A stretch of 64,000 nt of DNA from the NCBI RefSeq assembly GCF_000576635.1, contig NZ_AVFL01000017.1:62001-126000 (forward strand), given 5' to 3'. Below, piece after piece: positions 1 through 8,538 of this stretch (position 1 is its first letter; every line of letters begins with the position of its first letter). A model generated the notes under the pieces. That model saw nothing but the letters and a program-made list of their open reading frames with translations, made no database searches and had not been told where the DNA came from. The translations under genes and the position numbers were made by a program. Source of the DNA: Skermanella stibiiresistens SB22 (lineage in GTDB: Bacteria; Pseudomonadota; Alphaproteobacteria; Azospirillales; Azospirillaceae).

Positions 1-9
1 CACCTGACG

Positions 10-33
10 GCGGCGGTCCCTCAGGACCGCCGC
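10..33 (-). terminator. GC-rich hairpin at the end of the permease gene
   Basis: Perfect inverted repeat with 10-bp arms (10-19 and 24-33) and a 4-nt loop, spanning the stop codon of the minus-strand permease gene. No T-tract follows on the minus strand within the visible bases, so it is either a Rho-independent-like or processing hairpin, or a within-operon mRNA stabiliser if the operon continues beyond the window. Confidence 0.4.
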
Positions 34-836
34 TCGCCCTTTCCAGTGCCGGCGGCCACCATGAAGATGACCACGCCGACGATGCTCATGACGATCAGGA
101 TCGATGACACCGCCGCGATCGTCGGGTCCAGCTGATCGCGCAGCGACATGAACATCTTCCGTGTCAGCAGCGTGTTGTCGCCGCCCGCGATGAACAGCGA
201 GATCACCACCTCGTCCAAGGATGTGATGAAGGCGAACAGTGCTCCCGCCAGCACCGACAATTTTATCCGCGGCAGGGTGATGCCGAGGAACGCCCGGATC
301 GGGTGGGCGCCCAGGCTCTGCGCGGCGATCTCCAGGTTATGGTCGAACGACTTCAACCCCGACAACGTCGTCACCACAACGAAGGGCAGGGCCAGGGCCG
401 TGTGGGCCAACACGATGCCGGGCAGCGAATTGACCAGTCCCAGCCTGATGTAGAGGAAGAAGACGCCGATGCCCAGGATGATCACCGGAACGACCTGGGG
501 CAGCAGGAAGACCCCCTTCAGGATCTGCGCGGTCGTGACTCGGCTCCGCGACAGCGCGGCCGCCGCCGCCACGCCCAACGGCGTCGCCAGCAGCGTCGTC
601 AGTCCGGCGACGGTCAGCGAGGTGCGGGTGGCGTGCAGCCACTCGACCGAGCCGAAGAAGGTCTCGTACCAGCGGAACGACCATTCGCTTGGCGGGAATT
701 CCAGGTAATTCGAGGCCGAGAAGCTCATCGGCACGACAACCAGCACGGGCGCCACCAGGAAGAACAGGACGATCACCAGCAACGCGTAAAGCCAAACGCG
801 CCGCCAGGGCGACAAGTAGGCGTTCGTGGACTCCAT
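21..836 (-). CDS. ABC transporter permease, PotC/spermidine-putrescine type
   Basis: Inner-membrane permease of 271 residues, the usual length for PotC-type subunits. About six hydrophobic segments are visible, and the EAA-type cytoplasmic loop (around residues 168-190, AAQSLGAHPIRAF) that contacts the ATPase is present. It is last of five minus-strand genes and starts 12 nt after the preceding permease stop. The neighbouring kinase and SIS deglycase suggest import of a sugar-amine conjugate rather than a polyamine; that is inference. No periplasmic binding protein is in view and it may lie just outside the left edge. Confidence 0.9.
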   Translation of the reverse strand: MESTNAYLSPWRRVWLYALLVIVLFFLVAPVLVVVPMSFSASNYLEFPPSEWSFRWYETFFGSVEWLHATRTSLTVAGLTTLLATPLGVAAAAALSRSRVTTAQILKGVFLLPQVVPVIILGIGVFFLYIRLGLVNSLPGIVLAHTALALPFVVVTTLSGLKSFDHNLEIAAQSLGAHPIRAFLGITLPRIKLSVLAGALFAFITSLDEVVISLFIAGGDNTLLTRKMFMSLRDQLDPTIAAVSSILIVMSIVGVVIFMVAAGTGKGERRS

Positions 837-848
837 CTGGCAATCTCC

Positions 849-1709
849 TCAGTCGGCGCCGCGCCCGCCGAGCAGGCGGCTCGCGAGAAGCATCAGGCCA
901 ACGATCACGACCAGCACGACCGCCAGAGCGCTGGCGGCGCCCCAGTCGGCGTAGACGATGACGTTCTGCTGGATCTTGATCGACAGCGTCGTGACGTTGC
1001 CGCCGCCCAGCAGCTGCGGCGTCACGTAGAAGCCGAGGCAGAGCACGAAGGTCAGCAGCGCCCCGGCGATCAAACCTTGCTTCGACAGCGGCAGGAACAC
1101 GTCGAGGAAGGCCCGCGTCGGCGTGGCGCCGAGGCCGTGGGCCGCCCGCGTCAGGTTGCCGTCGATCGAGCGCATCGAGGCGTAGAGCGGAAAGATGAAG
1201 AACGGCAGCATGATGTGGACCATGCCGACCGTCGTTCCGAAGAAGCTGTTGGACATTCGCAGCGGCCGCTCGATCAGCCCGGCGTCCAGCAGCCAGCCGT
1301 TGAGGATGCCGTTCCGTTGCAGGATCACCATCCAGGCGTAGGTCCGGACCAGCAGCGAGGTCCAGAACGGGATGGCGACGCAGGCCAGGGCCAAGGCCGA
1401 CAGGCGCGGCGGCAGCAGCGTGATGGCGTAGGTCGTGGGATATCCCACCACCACGGTGATCACCGTCACCAGCCCGGCCAGCTGGAACGTGGTCAGGAAG
1501 ATCGCGGCGTAGCTCGAGTTGTCGATCATGCGCTGGTAGTGCGCCAGCGACGGCGCGCCATCGACCGAGAAGGACAAGACGCCCAGCCAGATCGCGGGGG
1601 CGATCACCAGGGCCACGATCATCAAGCTCGGCAGCACCATCAACGCCAGTTCGGCCTTGCCGCGGGTTTCCAGCGCGGTCAGCAGGCGTGCGTTCAATTG
1701 GAGGCTCAT
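849..1709 (-). CDS. ABC transporter permease, PotB type
   Basis: First permease of the heterodimeric channel, 286 residues, with about six membrane segments. The EAA loop is near residues 185-205 (AAHGLGATPTRAF). The ATG at 1709 overlaps the stop of the ATPase gene by four bases (ATGA), a translational-coupling arrangement. A long periplasmic loop after the first transmembrane segment is typical of PotB/HisM relatives. Substrate is not readable from the permease; context points to an Amadori-type compound. Confidence 0.9.
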   Translation of the reverse strand: MSLQLNARLLTALETRGKAELALMVLPSLMIVALVIAPAIWLGVLSFSVDGAPSLAHYQRMIDNSSYAAIFLTTFQLAGLVTVITVVVGYPTTYAITLLPPRLSALALACVAIPFWTSLLVRTYAWMVILQRNGILNGWLLDAGLIERPLRMSNSFFGTTVGMVHIMLPFFIFPLYASMRSIDGNLTRAAHGLGATPTRAFLDVFLPLSKQGLIAGALLTFVLCLGFYVTPQLLGGGNVTTLSIKIQQNVIVYADWGAASALAVVLVVIVGLMLLASRLLGGRGAD

Positions 1710-2794
1710 GGCGCGTGTTCCCCGGCTTGGACGCCGCTGACCACCCAGGCGTCCTCCTCGTGGATCGCCATGCGGAACCGGCTGCCGACGGCGGGCAGGT
1801 CGCGCATGGTGTTCTGCCGGGTGCCCCGCTGCAATCTCAGGCGGGTGCCGTCGGCCAGCGTGGCGTGGACGACCACCAAGTCGCCTTGGAACAGCACGTC
1901 ATCCGCCACACCGTCGAAACGGATCAGGTCCGGTTGGGCATCGGGCGACGACACGATCTCGATCTTCTCAGGCCGCAGCAGCAGCAGGGGATCGGCCTTG
2001 CCGGTGACATGCGCCGCCCGGAAACCGTCGGAGACCGCAAGATCGACGCCGCGGCCCCGGTCGGTCAGGGACACGAAGCCGCTGTCGCCAATGAAGTCGG
2101 CGACGAAGCGGTCCACCGGCTTGTCGTAGATGTCGCGCGGCGACGCGATCTGGCGGATGCGGCCCGACTTCAGCACCGCCACCCGATCCGACATGGTCAG
2201 CGCCTCCTTCTGATCGTGCGTGACATAGACGATCGTGCGGCCCAACGTCTCGTGAAGGCGCTTCAACTCGACCTGCATCTCCTCGCGCAGGCGCTTGTCC
2301 AAGGCCGAAAGCGGTTCGTCCATCAGGATGATGTTGGGCTCGAACACGATGGCGCGGGCGACCGCCACGCGCTGGCGCTGGCCACCGGAAAGCTGGTCGA
2401 TGCGCCGGTCGGCGTATTGCTCCATTCGGACCGCCGCCAGCGCGCGCTTGGCCCTGTCGTCCCGCTCGCCGCGCCCGACGCCACGCAGCTTGAGGGGATA
2501 GGCCACGTTCTCTCCCACGCTCATGTGTGGGAACAGCGCGTAGTTCTGGAACACCATGCCGATGTTCCGCTTGTGCGGCGCCAATGTCACGATCTCCCGG
2601 CCATCGACCTTGATGCTGCCCGCATTCGGTCGCACGAATCCGGCGATCGTCATCAGGAGCGTGGTCTTGCCCGATCCGGACGGCCCCAGCAGCGTCAGGA
2701 ACTCACCAGCCTTGATCGAGACGGAGATGTCGTCGAGGACGCTCAGCGAGCCGTAGTTCTTTCTCAGTCCCGCGATTTCTATCGATGAAGCCAT
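1706..2794 (-). CDS. ABC transporter ATP-binding protein, PotA type
   Basis: ATPase of 362 residues. Walker A GPSGSGKTT is at about 37-45, the Q-loop QNYALFPH follows, the signature LSGGQRQRVAVAR is near 135, Walker B LMDEPLSALD near 157, and the switch His is in VTHDQKEAL. The roughly 120-residue C-terminal part is a TOBE-type regulatory domain as in PotA/MalK. A GAGG ribosome site lies six bases before the ATG. It follows the kinase gene after 48 nt and should energise the two permeases downstream. Confidence 0.92.
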   Translation of the reverse strand: MASSIEIAGLRKNYGSLSVLDDISVSIKAGEFLTLLGPSGSGKTTLLMTIAGFVRPNAGSIKVDGREIVTLAPHKRNIGMVFQNYALFPHMSVGENVAYPLKLRGVGRGERDDRAKRALAAVRMEQYADRRIDQLSGGQRQRVAVARAIVFEPNIILMDEPLSALDKRLREEMQVELKRLHETLGRTIVYVTHDQKEALTMSDRVAVLKSGRIRQIASPRDIYDKPVDRFVADFIGDSGFVSLTDRGRGVDLAVSDGFRAAHVTGKADPLLLLRPEKIEIVSSPDAQPDLIRFDGVADDVLFQGDLVVVHATLADGTRLRLQRGTRQNTMRDLPAVGSRFRMAIHEEDAWVVSGVQAGEHAP

Positions 2795-2842
2795 GGTTTC
2801 CCTCGCACCTTTGCCGCTGGGGTGATCGCCGATCCTTAAATG

Positions 2843-3676
2843 TCAGGCCGTTGTCGCTGTAACGGGAAGCGGAGCCATCGGCGCCTCGTGGCCAAACGCG
2901 CCCAGCCGTCCGCAAACCTCGGCCGCCGCCGCCGCCGCGCGCCGCGCCGCCTCGGGCGGGGACGCTCCCTCGCCCAGCGCCACGACGAAGGTCGCGGTAT
3001 AGGCGTCCCCGGCGCCCAGGCTGTCCGTCACCGTCACCGGCACCGCCGGCTCGTGGTGGATCGCCTCGCCCGCGGCCACCGTCGATCCCGCCGCACCGCG
3101 TGTCACGATCACGGTGTCGGGACCCCGGGCCTGTGCCCAGCGGATCAGCGCCAACACCCCGGCATCGTCCAGGCCGGAACCCGAGAAGGTCGCGATCCGG
3201 ACATGGGGCAGCAGGGGTTCGGCGTAACCGGCCGGCTTGGACCCGAAGTCGAACGATAGCCGGGCCGCCGCCGACAGTTCGGCCAGTTGCCCTTCGACCT
3301 GACCATAGTCGCCGGTATGGACGAAGTCGAAGGTGGCGACATGGTCCAAGTCCTCCCGGTTGAGCCGCAGCCGGTAGGGCGGCGGCGTCGAGCCGATGAA
3401 GTACCGGTTCCCCTCCGCGTCGATGCCGATCTGCGAGAAGGCGTTGAAGCTCTCGTTGACCCGCAGACGGCTGATCTCGACCCCCTCGGCCACCAGCGCG
3501 TTCCGCACCACCATGCCGGACACATCGTCGCCGATGATCCCGATGTAACCCGCCTCGGCACCCGCCCGTCTCGCGAACACCGCGACGTTCAAGGCGTTTC
3601 CGCCGGGAAACATGAGGTCCAGGTGGAGGTAGCGGTCGACGACGTTATCGCCGACGCCACAGAGACGCAGCGCCAT
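2843..3676 (-). CDS. PfkB-family sugar kinase, fructoselysine 6-kinase (FrlD)-like
   Basis: Cytoplasmic kinase of 277 residues. The N-terminal GDNVVD and GGNALNVAV segments match the FrlD subgroup of PfkB kinases as I recall it. The PfkB signature and catalytic Asp are in DSLGAGDA near residue 225. It lies 3 nt after the SIS-domain gene. In the fructoselysine pathway FrlD phosphorylates the imported Amadori compound at C6 and FrlB then releases glucose 6-phosphate and the amine. The kinase/deglycase pairing supports that role; the exact amino acid partner (lysine, asparagine, glutamine) cannot be told from sequence. Confidence 0.78.
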   Translation of the reverse strand: MALRLCGVGDNVVDRYLHLDLMFPGGNALNVAVFARRAGAEAGYIGIIGDDVSGMVVRNALVAEGVEISRLRVNESFNAFSQIGIDAEGNRYFIGSTPPPYRLRLNREDLDHVATFDFVHTGDYGQVEGQLAELSAAARLSFDFGSKPAGYAEPLLPHVRIATFSGSGLDDAGVLALIRWAQARGPDTVIVTRGAAGSTVAAGEAIHHEPAVPVTVTDSLGAGDAYTATFVVALGEGASPPEAARRAAAAAAEVCGRLGAFGHEAPMAPLPVTATTA

Positions 3677-3679
3677 GGG

Positions 3680-4723
3680 TCAATACTCGACCTTGTGCAT
3701 GTACCGGCGCTCGTCCAGCGAATGGCCGGTCGCCGCCTCCCGATGGTCGGCCAAGCGGGTGCCCAGCACGCCCAGTGCCACGGCGGACACATCGCCGCGC
3801 AGGTGCTCCGGGACGCCGGTCAGGGGCAAGTCGCGGCTGTCGATGACGAACACATGGGTGCCGTGACGCTCCGCGAACTTGACGACGCGCTCCGTCAGCG
3901 GCCGCGTCGCGTCCTCGCCCTGGAAGACGATCAGCGAGGCGTTCTCGGTCAGCATCTCGAACGGTCCATGCAGATAATCGCCGGCGTCGATGTTGCTGGC
4001 GTTCATCCATTGCATTTCCATGAAATAGCAGAGCGAGAGCGAGAAGGCGGCGCCCATGGTGGGGCCGGATGAGACGACGTAGGTCGGCCGCTCGGCGGTG
4101 AGCCGGCGGGCGATCTCGGCGAGCCGGGGATCGGCTTGTTCCTGGGCCTCGAGCAGGGCCGTGGGCAGCGCCTCCAAGGCGGCGCGGGTGGCGGGGTCCA
4201 GCCGTTCGCCGGTCTCCTCCAGCAACGCGTGGGACAGTTGGGCCAACAGCATCTGCTTGGCCGACGTCACCGTCCGCTCGCTGCCATAGCTCAGCGAGTA
4301 GTGGGAGGCGCCGACCAGGGGATTGTCGTCGTCGCGGCTGACCGCCACCAGACGGGCGCCCCGCTCGCGCGCGAACTTGGCGGCGGCGACGGTCTCGGGC
4401 GTCCCGCCGGAGTGGGATGACGCCACGACCAGCATCTTCGGACCCAGGCGGGCGGGTGGCAGGGCCTGGAACTCCGCCGCGTTGATGTTGCGGATCGTCA
4501 GTTTGGTCGAGCGCGCCTCCAGGAATGTCGCCGCGTGGATCGACGACGAGTACGACCCGCCGCAGCCGACGAACACGATGTCGGTGACGCCTTGCCCGAT
4601 GGCGTCGCCGGCGATCCGCTCGGCCAGGGCCCTCTTCTCCAGCACGCCCCGTAGTGTCGGCACGAAGTCGGGTTCGATCGGGCGCAACGGCAGGCCCGCG
4701 TTGGTGGTCTTTTCAGACGGCAC
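3680..4723 (-). CDS. SIS-domain protein, fructoselysine-6-phosphate deglycase (FrlB)-like
   Basis: Cytoplasmic double-SIS protein of about 347 residues. The first SIS domain has the VGCGGSYSSS phosphosugar loop and SHSGGTPET; the second contains DYLHGPFEM. The end, DERRY followed by VEY, resembles the C-terminus of E. coli FrlB. An in-frame GTG at 4735 gives four more residues, but the GTG at 4723 has a GGAG six bases upstream and is preferred. First gene of the operon, just downstream of two LacI-type operators. Other sugar-amine-phosphate isomerases or deglycases (FraB-like) are the main alternative. Confidence 0.78.
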   Translation of the reverse strand: MPSEKTTNAGLPLRPIEPDFVPTLRGVLEKRALAERIAGDAIGQGVTDIVFVGCGGSYSSSIHAATFLEARSTKLTIRNINAAEFQALPPARLGPKMLVVASSHSGGTPETVAAAKFARERGARLVAVSRDDDNPLVGASHYSLSYGSERTVTSAKQMLLAQLSHALLEETGERLDPATRAALEALPTALLEAQEQADPRLAEIARRLTAERPTYVVSSGPTMGAAFSLSLCYFMEMQWMNASNIDAGDYLHGPFEMLTENASLIVFQGEDATRPLTERVVKFAERHGTHVFVIDSRDLPLTGVPEHLRGDVSAVALGVLGTRLADHREAATGHSLDERRYMHKVEY

Positions 4724-4776
4724 GACGCACTCCACAAGACTTGGATGAATTCCGCCGAGAGCGCGGGTCTTATCCC

Positions 4777-4807
4777 TGAGAGCGCTCTCATTGTGAGAAC
4801 GTTCTCA
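4777..4807 (-). promoter_or_regulatory. Tandem LacI-family operators in front of the deglycase-kinase-ABC operon
   Basis: Two perfect 14-bp palindromes: TGAGAGCGCTCTCA (4777-4790) and TGAGAACGTTCTCA (4794-4807), centres 17 bp apart. The second has the AACGTT-type core typical of LacI/GalR-family sites. A TTGACT -35-like hexamer on the minus strand lies at 4822-4827, so bound repressor would cover the promoter and start region of the SIS gene at 4723. No LacI-family gene is inside the window. Confidence 0.75.
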
Positions 4808-4852
4808 TACGACGATATCGAAGTCAACGCGGTTTTTCACCGCCCGCGGAAA

Positions 4853-5470
4853 TCAGTACGGGTTACGTTTCTCCACGGAGTTCTTCTCCAGGGCGCGGGA
4901 TTGGCCGGCTATGCCCGCGCGCCGGCGTTCTTGGGCCAGCGTGATCAGGGAGCGGGCCGGCACATAGATGGCGATCCAGGTGACGACCGCCAGGACGAGG
5001 CTGCCGACCATCATCGGATACCAGACGGGCCAGACGCGGCCGACGAACAGGTCGACATCTCCCGTCAGCAAGGCCCGCGTCGTGTCGGCGAACAGGGACA
5101 GGAAATCCGCAGGCGGCGGCTGTTCGTCCGGCACGGTTCCCGTCACCAGCAGCAGCCCGATCCGGTATGACGCCAGCCACAGGAGCGGGAACGTCCAGGG
5201 ATTGCCGAACGCGGTGCCGATCACCGCCGCGATGACGCTGCCGCGCGCGACCAGCGCCGCCAAGGCGCCCAGGATGAAGTGGCCGCCGGGCAGGGGCGTG
5301 CAGGAAACCGCCGCGCCGCAGGCCAATCCGGCGGCGATCCAGTGCGGCGTGCCCGAAATGCGTGAGATCCGATGCGCGAGGTAGGTCGCCGACCGCCGCC
5401 AGCCCGCGCGCGGCCAGACGAATTCCCGCAACCGGGCTGGCCAGGATGGGCGATGGAGACGTTGGAACAT
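4853..5470 (-). CDS. DUF2062 domain membrane protein
   Basis: 205 residues with a basic N-terminus and a DUF2062-like core: the segment from about 43 to 110 holds hydrophobic stretches around TPLPGGHF and GNPWTFP, the conserved short motifs of this family. A last membrane segment is near 150-172, followed by a basic cytoplasmic tail. The family is of unknown function and is often found as a standalone inner-membrane protein. It lies 84 nt after the hydrolase gene on the same strand. A TCCCC-TATATG-GGGGA dyad at 5500-5515, just upstream, might be its own control site. Confidence 0.8.
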   Translation of the reverse strand: MFQRLHRPSWPARLREFVWPRAGWRRSATYLAHRISRISGTPHWIAAGLACGAAVSCTPLPGGHFILGALAALVARGSVIAAVIGTAFGNPWTFPLLWLASYRIGLLLVTGTVPDEQPPPADFLSLFADTTRALLTGDVDLFVGRVWPVWYPMMVGSLVLAVVTWIAIYVPARSLITLAQERRRAGIAGQSRALEKNSVEKRNPY

Positions 5471-5554
5471 GCGGCGGCTACCCTCTCCGGCTTCAGGGCT
5501 CCCCTATATGGGGGACGGGACCCCAAATCGCCAGAAAGGGTTGCCGGAGACCGC

Positions 5555-7342
5555 TCACCACGCCACGGCTGCGGCCGGAAAGACCTCCGATTTGGCGCCG
5601 CGCGGATCGCATCCGGCTTCCAGCGCCATCGGCGACGGTTGACCGGAAAGCGGGCGCTCGACCGCCAGCATGAAGCCTTCCGACCAAGCGGGACCGATCG
5701 AGACATCGTGCCCGCGCCGCGCCAGTTCCGCCAGCACCTCGGGCCCCAGCGTCACCTCGGCGCGCAACCGGTTGGTGAAGAAGCTGTGGGGCGCGAAGAA
5801 GCCTGGAAAATGCTCGCTGGAGAACTTCGGCGCCTCGATCGCCCGTTGCAGCGGCATGCCGAACACCAGGCGGTTGAGCAGGAATTGAAGCTGCCACTGG
5901 TCCTGCTGGTCGCCGCCCATGCTGCCGCACGCGATCCAGGGCTCGTCGCCACGCGTCACGATGGTCGGGCTGATCGTCGTGCGCGGCCGCTTGAATGGGG
6001 CGATGACGTTCGGGTGGTGTGCCGGCCCGAGATGGAAGTTGGAGATCCTGTTGCCCAGCGGGAAACCCAGCGCCGGGATCACCGGTGACGACTTGATCCA
6101 GGCGCCGCTCGGGGTGAAGGAGCAGAGGTTGCCCTCTGCGTCCGCCGTGTCGACATGGACCGTCCCGGCGCCCCAGGAAGCCCCCCCGAACCGGTCCGAA
6201 GGGTCCAGCAAGGGTTTCCCGCCGGTCGGATCGCCGGGGCGCAGCTCCGCGCTGGCGACGGCGGGATCGATCAGTCCGGCGCGCGCCAGCCCATAGGCGT
6301 CGTCCAGCAGATCCTCGATCGGGATGTTTCCATGGCGGGTGTCGCCGTAATACTGCTCGCGGTCGGCGAAGGCGAGCTTCATCGCCTCGGTGACGGTGTG
6401 GACGTAATCGGCGCCGTTGTGCCCCATCGCCTCCAGGTCGTGGGCCTTGAGGATCGACAGCGACTGGAGCAGGGCGGGCCCCTGGTTCCAGGCCGGGCAT
6501 TTGTGGATGCGGGCGCCGGCGAAGTCGAGCGAGACCGGGTCCTCCAGCGGGATCTCGAACGCGTCGAAGTCGGACCGCTCCAGCAAGCCGCCCTGGTCCT
6601 TCGAGAAGGCGACGATCTCGCGTGCGACATCCCCACGGTAGAAGCTCTCGAACACCGCCCGCAAACCGTGTTCGCGGCCGCCTCCCGCCGCCACCTCCTC
6701 GGCTGCGAGGTGGGCGAACATCGCCGCCAGCGCCGGGTTGGTCAGCAGCGAGCCCTCGGCCGGCACGCCGCCGCCGGGCATGTAGACGGCCCCGGTGGAC
6801 GCCCATTCCGACAGGAACCGATCCGCGTTCGCGACGATGCCGAACTTGTGCTGGCGGAGCAGCCCGGCGTGGACTGGAAATCCGTCGCGCGCCAGTTCCA
6901 GCGCCGGCCGCACCAGATCGGCGAAGCTCAGCCTGCCATACCGCGACGCCGCCACGACCAGCGCGCCGAAGGCTGCGGGCACGCCGGCGGCCAGGATGCC
7001 CTCCGACGGGATCGCGTCGTGCCCCAGCGACCGGTATGTCTCCGGCGTCGCCTTGCCCGGTGCCATGGTGTTGCCGTTGACGCAGATCACGCCGCCGCTG
7101 GCCAAGGCGACGAGGATCGGGCACTCGCCGCCGATCGTGTGCATGTTGGGGTTCAGCACGCCCTCCACGAAGGTGGCCGCGACCGCCGCGTCCACCGCGT
7201 TGCCGCCGGCCTTCAAGGCGTCGAGCCCGGCGGCCGCCGACAGGGTGTGGTGGGAGGCGACGACGCCCCGCCGGCCGAACACCCGCGGGTAAAAGGTGAC
7301 ATCGTCGTTGGGAATGATCCGGAACGACCGTTCGCTCGTCAT
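5555..7342 (-). CDS. Gamma-glutamyltransferase-family Ntn hydrolase, cytoplasmic
   Basis: 595 residues from the ATG at 7342; the open frame continues upstream but that part is arginine-rich non-coding-like sequence. The family core is clear: GGNAVDAAVA near residue 37, and the autoprocessing site before the nucleophile Thr in AGTVHVDTADAEGN around residue 390, where mature GGTs have TTH. No signal peptide is seen, unlike secreted GGTs, so it should act on an imported substrate. It follows a TRAP binding-protein gene by 38 nt. Members of this fold include glutathione hydrolase, acylases and oxamate amidohydrolase (HpxW); the substrate is not settled by sequence. Confidence 0.85.
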   Translation of the reverse strand: MTSERSFRIIPNDDVTFYPRVFGRRGVVASHHTLSAAAGLDALKAGGNAVDAAVAATFVEGVLNPNMHTIGGECPILVALASGGVICVNGNTMAPGKATPETYRSLGHDAIPSEGILAAGVPAAFGALVVAASRYGRLSFADLVRPALELARDGFPVHAGLLRQHKFGIVANADRFLSEWASTGAVYMPGGGVPAEGSLLTNPALAAMFAHLAAEEVAAGGGREHGLRAVFESFYRGDVAREIVAFSKDQGGLLERSDFDAFEIPLEDPVSLDFAGARIHKCPAWNQGPALLQSLSILKAHDLEAMGHNGADYVHTVTEAMKLAFADREQYYGDTRHGNIPIEDLLDDAYGLARAGLIDPAVASAELRPGDPTGGKPLLDPSDRFGGASWGAGTVHVDTADAEGNLCSFTPSGAWIKSSPVIPALGFPLGNRISNFHLGPAHHPNVIAPFKRPRTTISPTIVTRGDEPWIACGSMGGDQQDQWQLQFLLNRLVFGMPLQRAIEAPKFSSEHFPGFFAPHSFFTNRLRAEVTLGPEVLAELARRGHDVSIGPAWSEGFMLAVERPLSGQPSPMALEAGCDPRGAKSEVFPAAAVAW

Positions 7343-7380
7343 GGTTCGAAGGTCTCGTTTCTTGTTGGGAACGGGCGGAT

Positions 7381-8469
7381 TCAGACGCTCCGGGCGATCT
7401 CGGACCAGCGGTCGTGCTTGGCCTTGAAGGCCATGTAGTGGTCGTGGACCTTCCGCACCAGCGGGTCCTTGCCGGCCTCGGTCGCCAGCGTGTCCGCCGT
7501 GGCCTCGCGCAGGCGGGCGATCACCTCGGGCGGCAGCGGGCGGGCGATGACGCCCTCCTTCTCGACCAGCTCGACCAACGCCGCGCCGTTGACGGACTCG
7601 CACCAGGTGTAGCTTTCCACGAGGCAGGTCATGGCGGCGGTGCGGACCATGGTCTTCAGGTCGTCGGGCAGGCTGTCCCAGTTCGCCTTGTTGATCAGCA
7701 ACTCACCAGCGTTGTTGGGCTCGTGCCAACCGGTCGTGTAATAGTTTTTCGCGGCCTTCTGCAACCCGAGCCGCCTATCGGAATAGGGGCCGACGAACTC
7801 GGCGGCGTCGATCACGCCGCGTTCGAGCGCCGGGAAGATCTCCGGTCCAGGGAGCAGGCGGACATCGACGCCCAAGGCGGCGTAGACCTTGCCCGACAGG
7901 CCGGGGATCCGCATCTTCAGCCCCTTGAAGTCCTCGACCGAGGTGACCTCCTTCCGGAACCAGCCGGTCATCTGGGTGCCGGTGTTGTTGAACGGAAAGG
8001 CCACCACGCCGAACGGCTGGTAGACCTCGTCCCACAATTCCATGCCGCCGCCGTGGTACAGCCACGCCATGTGGCCGGGAAAGCTCATGCCGAATGGCAC
8101 GTTGGTGAAATACTGGGCGGCGAAGGAGCGGCCCGACCAGAAGTAGGAATTGGCCGCGTTCGCCTCGACGGTGCCGGCCACCACGGCGTCGAAACCCTCG
8201 AAGGCCGGGATCAGTTCGCCCGCCGCGAAGTGCTGGAAGGTCAGCCGGCCGCCCGACATCGACCCGACCAGTTCGGCGAAGCGGGTGGGGCTTCCAGGTC
8301 CGACCGTCGTCATTGGCGCGCCTGGTCCATAGGCGTTGGTCATCTTCCAAGCGAACTTGTCCTGCGCCCGGACCACAGCCGGAGCGGCGACCATGCCCGC
8401 GGTCGCTCCGATCGTGGCCGCCGCGGTGGCACCCATGGCGCCGGCCCTCATGAATTCACGCCGCTTCAT
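7381..8469 (-). CDS. TRAP transporter binding protein, TakP/alpha-keto-acid type, TAT signal
   Basis: Periplasmic DctP-type receptor of 362 residues. The N-terminus MKRREFMRAG with a following Ala-rich segment ending in VRAQ is a twin-arginine signal. The KMRIPGLSGKVY segment carries the Arg that binds substrate carboxylates, and the later ALERGVIDAAEFVGPY and WHEP segments match the TakP branch, which binds alpha-keto acids or lactate. A GTG at 8481 adds four residues, but GGAG sits six bases before the ATG at 8469. It is third in a dctQ-dctM-dctP order and precedes the hydrolase gene. Confidence 0.88.
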   Translation of the reverse strand: MKRREFMRAGAMGATAAATIGATAGMVAAPAVVRAQDKFAWKMTNAYGPGAPMTTVGPGSPTRFAELVGSMSGGRLTFQHFAAGELIPAFEGFDAVVAGTVEANAANSYFWSGRSFAAQYFTNVPFGMSFPGHMAWLYHGGGMELWDEVYQPFGVVAFPFNNTGTQMTGWFRKEVTSVEDFKGLKMRIPGLSGKVYAALGVDVRLLPGPEIFPALERGVIDAAEFVGPYSDRRLGLQKAAKNYYTTGWHEPNNAGELLINKANWDSLPDDLKTMVRTAAMTCLVESYTWCESVNGAALVELVEKEGVIARPLPPEVIARLREATADTLATEAGKDPLVRKVHDHYMAFKAKHDRWSEIARSV

Positions 8470-8538
8470 CGGATTCTCCACTGTTCGGGCTCCACTGTTC
8501 GAGGTTTTTGATTTTTGACGTTGGATTTCAAGCGGCCA

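Noticed and set aside
303-2129. Long plus-strand open frame rich in Gln, Arg, His and Asp
   Set aside because: Antisense to two permease genes and the ATPase; low-complexity composition typical of mirror frames in GC-rich DNA.
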